From assembly GCA_046594445.1 (NCBI GenBank), contig JBKJSM010000018.1:1-64000 (forward strand): a stretch of 64,000 bases of DNA, given 5' to 3'. Source of the stretch: Gaiellasilicea sp046594445 (GTDB taxonomy: Bacteria > Actinomycetota > Thermoleophilia > Gaiellales > Gaiellaceae). Below the pieces are notes generated by a model. It was not told where the DNA came from. It searched no databases and worked only from the letters and a program-made list of their open reading frames with translations. This document shows positions 59,694-64,000 of this stretch, in pieces. The translations under genes and the position numbers were made by a program. The stretch's first letter is position 1, and each line of letters begins with the position of its first letter.

Positions 59694-60959
59694 CTAGCCG
59701 CGCGGCCGTCCGTCGACGAGGGCGCCGGAGCCGGCCCATGCGCCGTTGTTGTACGTCATCAGCCGCTGGTGCGAGATGAGGAAGTGGTCCGAGGTGGACG
59801 TCTTCAGCTTCGACCCCGGGAGCAGGAACGGGGTCGCCTCGTTGAACGAGAGCAACGCCCTCATCAGCCCGGCCCGCGTCGGAGCCTTCCCCGCCTTGTA
59901 CATCGCCCGGACGAATGTGTCCGCCTTGGCGAAGCCGTAGAAGTTGAGCCCGTCCGTCACGCGCCCGCTCGGGTTGTACTTCGCCATCAGCGTCTGGTAC
60001 TGCTTCACCGTCGCGTCGTTGGCCCACTGGGGCGACGCCGGATCCTTCAGGTACTGGGCACTGACCGAGCCGTTGACGGTCGCTGCGCTGGAGCGTGCAA
60101 CCGCCGCACCCATGAACGTGTCCGTCGCGGAAACCGAGTTCACGTAGATGTTCGCCGGCTTCCAGTTAAGTGCGCGGATGATCGCGTACGTCTGGACCGT
60201 CGGCGTCGGCGTGACGAAGATCAGCAGCGTGTCGGCCCCGGAGGCCCGCAGGCGGATCAGCTGCGACTGCGGCGTGCCGCCGCCGAGCACGTCGTAGGCC
60301 TCTTCGCGGACGACCTGGCTCCGAACCTTCGCGGTGCCGAGAGCGGCCTTGAAGCCGTTGACGTAGTCCCTGCCGTAGCTGTCGTTCTGGAACAGGATCG
60401 CGATCTTCGCGTTCGGATGGTTCTTGCTGATGTCAGTCCCGTAGAGCCGGCCCTCGGCGACGTAGTCCGGCTGCCAGCCGATCGTCCACGGGTACTTCTT
60501 GTAGTCCTTGCCGAAGTCGCTCGCGCCGGTCGAGACGAGCACGTGCGGGACGCCCTTCGAGTTCAGGTACGGCTGCACGGCCTGGTTGACCTCGGTGCCG
60601 AGCGTGCCGACGATCGCGAAGACCTTGTCCTGCTCGACCAGCTTGCGCTGCTGCTGGACCGAGTTGACCGGGTTGTAGCCGTCGTCGTAGTACTTGAAGA
60701 CGATCTGGCGACCGTAGACGCCGCGCTTGTCGTCCGGACCGCGCCGGGCGTTGATGTAGCTGAAGTACGCCTTCATCGACGCCGGAATCGGCGCATAGCT
60801 GGAGGCCGGTCCCGTCAGCGGAAAGCTGCCGCCGATCGTGATCGTCCGGGCCGTGATCCCCGGATCTGCCGCTGTGACGTCCGCCTTGGCAAACGCCGAC
60901 GGAATGGCCAGGAGCAGCGCTCCGATGAGTGCCAGACCGGCAAGTGAAAACTTACGCAT
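59694..60959 (-). CDS. Branched-chain amino acid-type ABC substrate-binding protein (second copy, orphan)
   Basis: 421 residues from the ATG at 60959, with GGGAG 5 nt upstream. Signal peptide RKFSLAGLALIGALLLAIPSAFA, then TARTITIGGSFPLTGPASSYAPI and YFSYINARRG, the same fold as the binding protein at 36.8 kb but longer and clearly divergent. No permease or ATPase gene adjoins it; it may use the Liv channel at 37.9-41.4 kb. Next to beta-oxidation genes its ligand may be an organic acid rather than an amino acid. This is inference. Confidence 0.9.
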   Translation of the reverse strand: MRKFSLAGLALIGALLLAIPSAFAKADVTAADPGITARTITIGGSFPLTGPASSYAPIPASMKAYFSYINARRGPDDKRGVYGRQIVFKYYDDGYNPVNSVQQQRKLVEQDKVFAIVGTLGTEVNQAVQPYLNSKGVPHVLVSTGASDFGKDYKKYPWTIGWQPDYVAEGRLYGTDISKNHPNAKIAILFQNDSYGRDYVNGFKAALGTAKVRSQVVREEAYDVLGGGTPQSQLIRLRASGADTLLIFVTPTPTVQTYAIIRALNWKPANIYVNSVSATDTFMGAAVARSSAATVNGSVSAQYLKDPASPQWANDATVKQYQTLMAKYNPSGRVTDGLNFYGFAKADTFVRAMYKAGKAPTRAGLMRALLSFNEATPFLLPGSKLKTSTSDHFLISHQRLMTYNNGAWAGSGALVDGRPRG

Positions 60960-61002
60960 AAAGACTCCCCATGTTGGACGAAAAGAGGCCTGCTGGTGCG
61001 CG

Positions 61003-61031
61003 AGACTACTCCTTCTCGGAAGCTTAGACAA
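61003..61031 (-). promoter_or_regulatory. Promoter of the second binding-protein gene
   Basis: Minus strand -35 TTGTCT (61031-61026), 17-nt spacer, -10 TAGTCT (61008-61003). The leader of about 37 nt carries the GGGGAG Shine-Dalgarno. Confidence 0.6.
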
Positions 61032-61047
61032 CGATCGGGCGAGGAAG

Positions 61048-62937
61048 TTAGGCGCCGCGGAGCTCCGCCGCATCCGTGACCGGCGCCTGGCACGCAAACC
61101 GCTCGCAGATGTACACGGCGGCTTGGCCGTCCACGAGCGTCTTGCCGGCAAGGAGTGGGACGTCGTGCGCAGGCCCAATCGCCACGACGGTTCGCGGCTG
61201 CCACGGCGCGAGCGCCGCCTGCGCCACTGCCGAATCGACCGGGCCTACGATCGCCAGCTCGCGCGGTGGGCTGAGATAGAGATCGGCCGCCACGAGCCCC
61301 CAGCCGAACGACGACGGCGCCCGCTCGAGCGCGGTGCGCAGGAGCCGCAGCACCGAGACGGCGCGCCGTTCCAGCTCGTCGTCTCCGTAGATCCGGCCGA
61401 GCCGGAGGAGCACGTGCGCGAGCATCGAGTTCCCCGATGGGAGCGGATGATCGTCGAGCTCCTTCGTCCGGGCGACCAGGCGCTCCCCGTCCACCGGCGA
61501 GAGGAAGAAGCCGCCGTGCTCGTCGTCGGCGAAGAGCTCGACCGCGAGGCGCGTGAGCCGGTGCGCGTCCTCGAGCCAGCGCAGCTCGCCGGTGGCGACG
61601 TGTAGCTCGAGCAACCCGTGCGCGACGTTGGCGTAGTCGTCGAGGTAGCCCGCACCGCTCGTGCGGCCGGCGCGCGCGCTGCGCCGGAGCCGGCCCTCCG
61701 CGTCGGAGAGCGGTCCGAGCAGGAACTCACCGAGGTTCCGGGCCGCCTCCAGCCAGTCGGGGCGCTCTAGACGCCAGGCCGCCTCGGCGAGCGCCGCCAG
61801 CGCGAGCCCGTTCCACGAGGCGATCGCCTTGTCGTCTCGGAGCGGCTTCGGCCGCAGCTCGCGCTCCTCGAAGAGCCGCGCGCGCAATCCCTCGTCGAGC
61901 TCGCCGCGGATGATCGAGCGTCCGTGCTCGAAGGGCTCGAGCAGCTCCGCCGGAACGCCCTCCTCCTCCGTCCACGTGAACGTCAGGCCCTCGACCCCGT
62001 CCGTGTCGGCGTCCTGCGCCGAGGCGAAGCCGCCCTCCGGCAGCAGCAGCTCGCGCAGCATGTAGCCGATCGTGTCCTCGGCGACCGAGCGGTAGCGCGT
62101 CTCGCCGGTGACGAGCCACGCGTGCAGGTAGGCCGGGGCGAGCAGGGCGTTGTCGTAGAGCATCTTCTCGAAGTGCGGCACGATCCAGCGCTCGTCGACC
62201 GAGTAGCGGTGGAAGCCGCCGCCGAGGAGGTCGTACATTCCTCCGGCCGCCATCTCGTCGAGGGTCTTGACCGCCATCTGAAGCTCGCTGCGGCGAAGCA
62301 GGAACTCGAGCGCGGGTGCGTTCGGGAACTTCGGCGCCCTCCCCCAGCCTCCGTGGGCCGGCTCGAACGTGGCGCGGAGGCCGCTCACCGCGCCGCTCAG
62401 AAGCGCTTCGGTCAGCGGCTCGTTCGACGGGCGCAGCGAGGCCGACTGCCGGATCGCTCCGACCAGCTGCTCCGCGGAGCGCGCGACGTCGTCCCGGCGC
62501 TCGCGCCACGCCTCCGCGATCGCCTCGAGCACCTGGCGGAAGCTCGGCATCCCGTGCCGCGGCTCGGGCGGGTAATAGGTGCCGCCGTAGAACGGCTCCC
62601 CCTCGGGAGTGAGGAAGACGGTCATCGGCCAGCCGCCGTGGCCCGAGAGCGCCACCACGGCCTCCATGTAGACGGCGTCGAGGTCGGGGCGCTCCTCACG
62701 GTCGACCTTCACGTTGACGAAGCGCTCGTTCATCAGCGCCGCGGTCTGCGCGTTCTCGAACGACTCGTGCTCCATCACATGGCACCAGTGGCACGCGGCA
62801 TACCCGATCGAGAGCAGGATCGGCCGCTCCTCGTCGCGGGCGCGCGCGAGCGCCTCTTCCCCCCACGGATACCAGTCGACCGGGTTGCCCGCGTGCTGGA
62901 GGAGGTAGGGGCTCGTCTCTTCGGCGAGGCGGTTCAC
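61048..62937 (-). CDS. YyaL/DUF255 thioredoxin-domain protein
   Basis: 629 residues. N-terminal thioredoxin-like domain with ACHWCHVMEHESF (CxxC at Cys49 and Cys52) and YMEAVVALSGHGGWPMTVFLTP split over strands; the rest is an alpha-helical (six-hairpin glycosidase-like) barrel with LGGGFHRYSVDERWIVPHFE. Members are widespread (human SPATA20) and of uncertain function. The GTG overlaps the end of the RmlD-like gene by 4 nt. The length and both domains are complete. Confidence 0.92.
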   Translation of the reverse strand: MNRLAEETSPYLLQHAGNPVDWYPWGEEALARARDEERPILLSIGYAACHWCHVMEHESFENAQTAALMNERFVNVKVDREERPDLDAVYMEAVVALSGHGGWPMTVFLTPEGEPFYGGTYYPPEPRHGMPSFRQVLEAIAEAWRERRDDVARSAEQLVGAIRQSASLRPSNEPLTEALLSGAVSGLRATFEPAHGGWGRAPKFPNAPALEFLLRRSELQMAVKTLDEMAAGGMYDLLGGGFHRYSVDERWIVPHFEKMLYDNALLAPAYLHAWLVTGETRYRSVAEDTIGYMLRELLLPEGGFASAQDADTDGVEGLTFTWTEEEGVPAELLEPFEHGRSIIRGELDEGLRARLFEERELRPKPLRDDKAIASWNGLALAALAEAAWRLERPDWLEAARNLGEFLLGPLSDAEGRLRRSARAGRTSGAGYLDDYANVAHGLLELHVATGELRWLEDAHRLTRLAVELFADDEHGGFFLSPVDGERLVARTKELDDHPLPSGNSMLAHVLLRLGRIYGDDELERRAVSVLRLLRTALERAPSSFGWGLVAADLYLSPPRELAIVGPVDSAVAQAALAPWQPRTVVAIGPAHDVPLLAGKTLVDGQAAVYICERFACQAPVTDAAELRGA

Positions 62938-63665
62938 GACAGGACCTCTTGTACACCGCGCAGCCGCGTCCGAATCATCATCTGCGCGCGCGAGGAGTCG
63001 AGCCGGCAGTCGAGCGGGCGCGTCGCGGGCGCCGGCTCGCTGCGGACAGGTATCCCGGCGACGAGCTCCGCGAACGCGGCGCGCGAGACGGCGTCGGCGC
63101 CCGCGACGTGCAACGGCCCCGAGACGTCCAGGCCCGCGAGCTCGAGGAGCGCGGCCGCGAGGTCGCCGACCTGTACCGGGCAGCGGATCTCGTCCGTGAA
63201 GAAGGTCAGCGCGGCGTCTCGTGCCATCGACTCGGCCCTGGACGGCTCGGCGCCGCCGTAGATGAGCGACGTGCGCACGATCAGCGCTTCCGGGTGCTCC
63301 CGCGCCACCAGTACCTCGGCTGCCGCCTTCGCCCGGCCGTAGTCGGTCACCGGCGAGAGCGGGTCGCCTTCGACGTACGGCGCGCCCTTGCGCCCGTCGA
63401 AGACGACGTCGGTGGAGAGGTGCACCAGCCGTGCACCTACGGCAGCGGCCGCCCGGGCGACGTTCTCCGACCCCTCGACGTTGACGCTCGCGTCCTCCTG
63501 ACGGTAGGCGGTGTGGATCACCGTCGCCGGACGTAGCCGCTCGAAGAGGGCGCTGACCGCGGCCCCATCCCGAATCTCGACCCGCTCGCGTTCCGCGTCG
63601 GGGCGCAGGCGGGCGAGCTCGGCGCCGAGGTAGCCCGTCCTGCCCGTGATGTAAAGATCAGCCAT
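62934..63665 (-). CDS. RmlD-like NAD(P)-dependent reductase (dTDP-4-dehydrorhamnose reductase family)
   Basis: 243 residues from the ATG at 63665 (MADLYITGRTGYLGAEL), giving the Rossmann TGxxGxLG. Then VIHTAYRQED, LVHLSTDVVFDGRKGAPYVEGDPLSP, and YGRAKAAAE (Tyr and Lys of the YxxxK). It resembles RmlD, but no other rhamnose genes are nearby, so the actual nucleotide sugar or other substrate is unknown. The start codon shares its two central bases with the ATG of the divergent gene (CATG). Confidence 0.87.
   Translation of the reverse strand: MADLYITGRTGYLGAELARLRPDAERERVEIRDGAAVSALFERLRPATVIHTAYRQEDASVNVEGSENVARAAAAVGARLVHLSTDVVFDGRKGAPYVEGDPLSPVTDYGRAKAAAEVLVAREHPEALIVRTSLIYGGAEPSRAESMARDAALTFFTDEIRCPVQVGDLAAALLELAGLDVSGPLHVAGADAVSRAAFAELVAGIPVRSEPAPATRPLDCRLDSSRAQMMIRTRLRGVQEVLS
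63652..63657 (+). promoter_or_regulatory. Possible -10 box of the last gene
   Basis: TAAAGA, 6 nt before the ATG at 63664, inside the divergent reductase gene. Weak (last base is not T) but at the same spacing as other leaderless-type boxes here. Confidence 0.3.
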
Positions 63666-64000
63666 GCGAACCCTTCGGCGCGTCTTCCACTGGCTCCACT
63701 TCATCGCCGCCTGCCTCGTCGTCGTCGGCGTCTTCCTGCAGGTCTACCTGGCGGCCGGGCAGCTCTACGGCGCGAACTCGCTGGACGAGCACCAGGACAC
63801 GGGCTGGACCGTCCACAACTTCGAGATTGCGGTCTTCGTGACGGCGCTCGTCGCCTGGCTGCCGCGAGCCGACATCGGCTGGAGCGTGCTGCTCGTGGTC
63901 GTCGGCACCGTGCAGATCCTGCTGTCCGGCGGCGAGCGGTGGGTCGGCGCCATCCACGGCGTTGGAGCGCTGCTCGTCCTGATCATCGCCTCGATCTGCG
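63664..64000 (+). CDS. DUF6220-like membrane protein (partial, 3' end outside window)
   Basis: 112 complete codons in view, open to the window end. MRTLRRVFHWLHFIAACLVV begins a first transmembrane helix, followed by GVFLQVYLAAGQLYG, a short polar loop (SLDEHQDTGWTVHNFE) with an invariant-looking His, and two further helices. This layout matches the small four-helix DUF6220 family seen in actinobacteria and chloroflexi. No function is known. Its start overlaps the start codon of the minus-strand reductase. Confidence 0.75.
   Translation, partial: MRTLRRVFHWLHFIAACLVVVGVFLQVYLAAGQLYGANSLDEHQDTGWTVHNFEIAVFVTALVAWLPRADIGWSVLLVVVGTVQILLSGGERWVGAIHGVGALLVLIIASIC

Overview
The window is high-GC, densely packed bacterial DNA. 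Many genes overlap by 4 nt (ATGA or GTGA junctions) and many start with GTG. The gene content (fused FbiC for coenzyme F420, an F420-type luciferase-like oxidoreductase, many acyl-CoA dehydrogenases, a murJ-lepA-hemW run, Dpp and Liv ABC systems) points to an actinobacterium. From recollection only, a Thermoleophilia-like lineage (Gaiellales or Solirubrobacterales) fits best. I see no rRNA, tRNA, CRISPR array, prophage or intact insertion sequence, and no gene-free gap longer than about 180 nt.

Layout. 1-11.2 kb: housekeeping genes, mostly on the minus strand (hemW, lepA, murJ, holA, comEC, comEA, leuS), with rpsT on plus. leuS has a leader that looks like a ribosome-mediated attenuator. 11.2-12.4 kb: lysA. 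12.4-26.4 kb: an accessory catabolic island. A minus-strand Dpp-type ABC operon (binding protein, permease, a permease-ATPase fusion, ATPase, Gfo/Idh oxidoreductase, alpha/beta hydrolase, and a decayed flavin-oxidase remnant) diverges from a plus-strand operon (IclR regulator, creatininase-family enzyme, aldehyde dehydrogenase, class III aminotransferase, M81-family protein, RidA). Two matching 17-bp operators flank the divergent promoters. 26.5-33.0 kb: histidine biosynthesis (yerC-hisG-hisD-hisCB-hisH-hisF-hisIE on minus, hisA divergent), with a HisC-HisB fusion.

33.0-34.3 kb: a two-gene unit. Its first gene is a DsbA/FrnE-like oxidoreductase in which the first Cys of the CPFC motif is an in-frame TGA, so it is a very probable selenoprotein. 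It is coupled to a metallo-beta-lactamase-like protein. 34.4-41.4 kb: fbiC and a complete Liv-type ABC operon. 41.4-59.7 kb: a large acyl-CoA region with a desaturase, four acyl-CoA dehydrogenase genes (two of them an adjacent pair that looks heteromeric), an acyl-CoA synthetase, SDRs, enoyl-CoA hydratase, thiolase, and a kinase/DUF6285 pair. Together these resemble the levulinate/4-hydroxyacyl-CoA (Lva) route. A membrane-anchored sulfite-oxidase-like enzyme lies among them. 59.7-64 kb: a second Liv-type binding protein, a YyaL/DUF255 protein, an RmlD-like reductase and a partial membrane protein.

A recurring signal is a TANNNT hexamer ending 6-7 nt before the start codon at about a dozen operon-first genes, which implies wide use of leaderless mRNAs. 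The most notable observations are the selenoprotein, the leuS leader peptide, the symmetric IclR operators, the shared palindromic -10 between yerC and hisA, and a two-copy tandem-hairpin element behind rpsT and an SDR gene.
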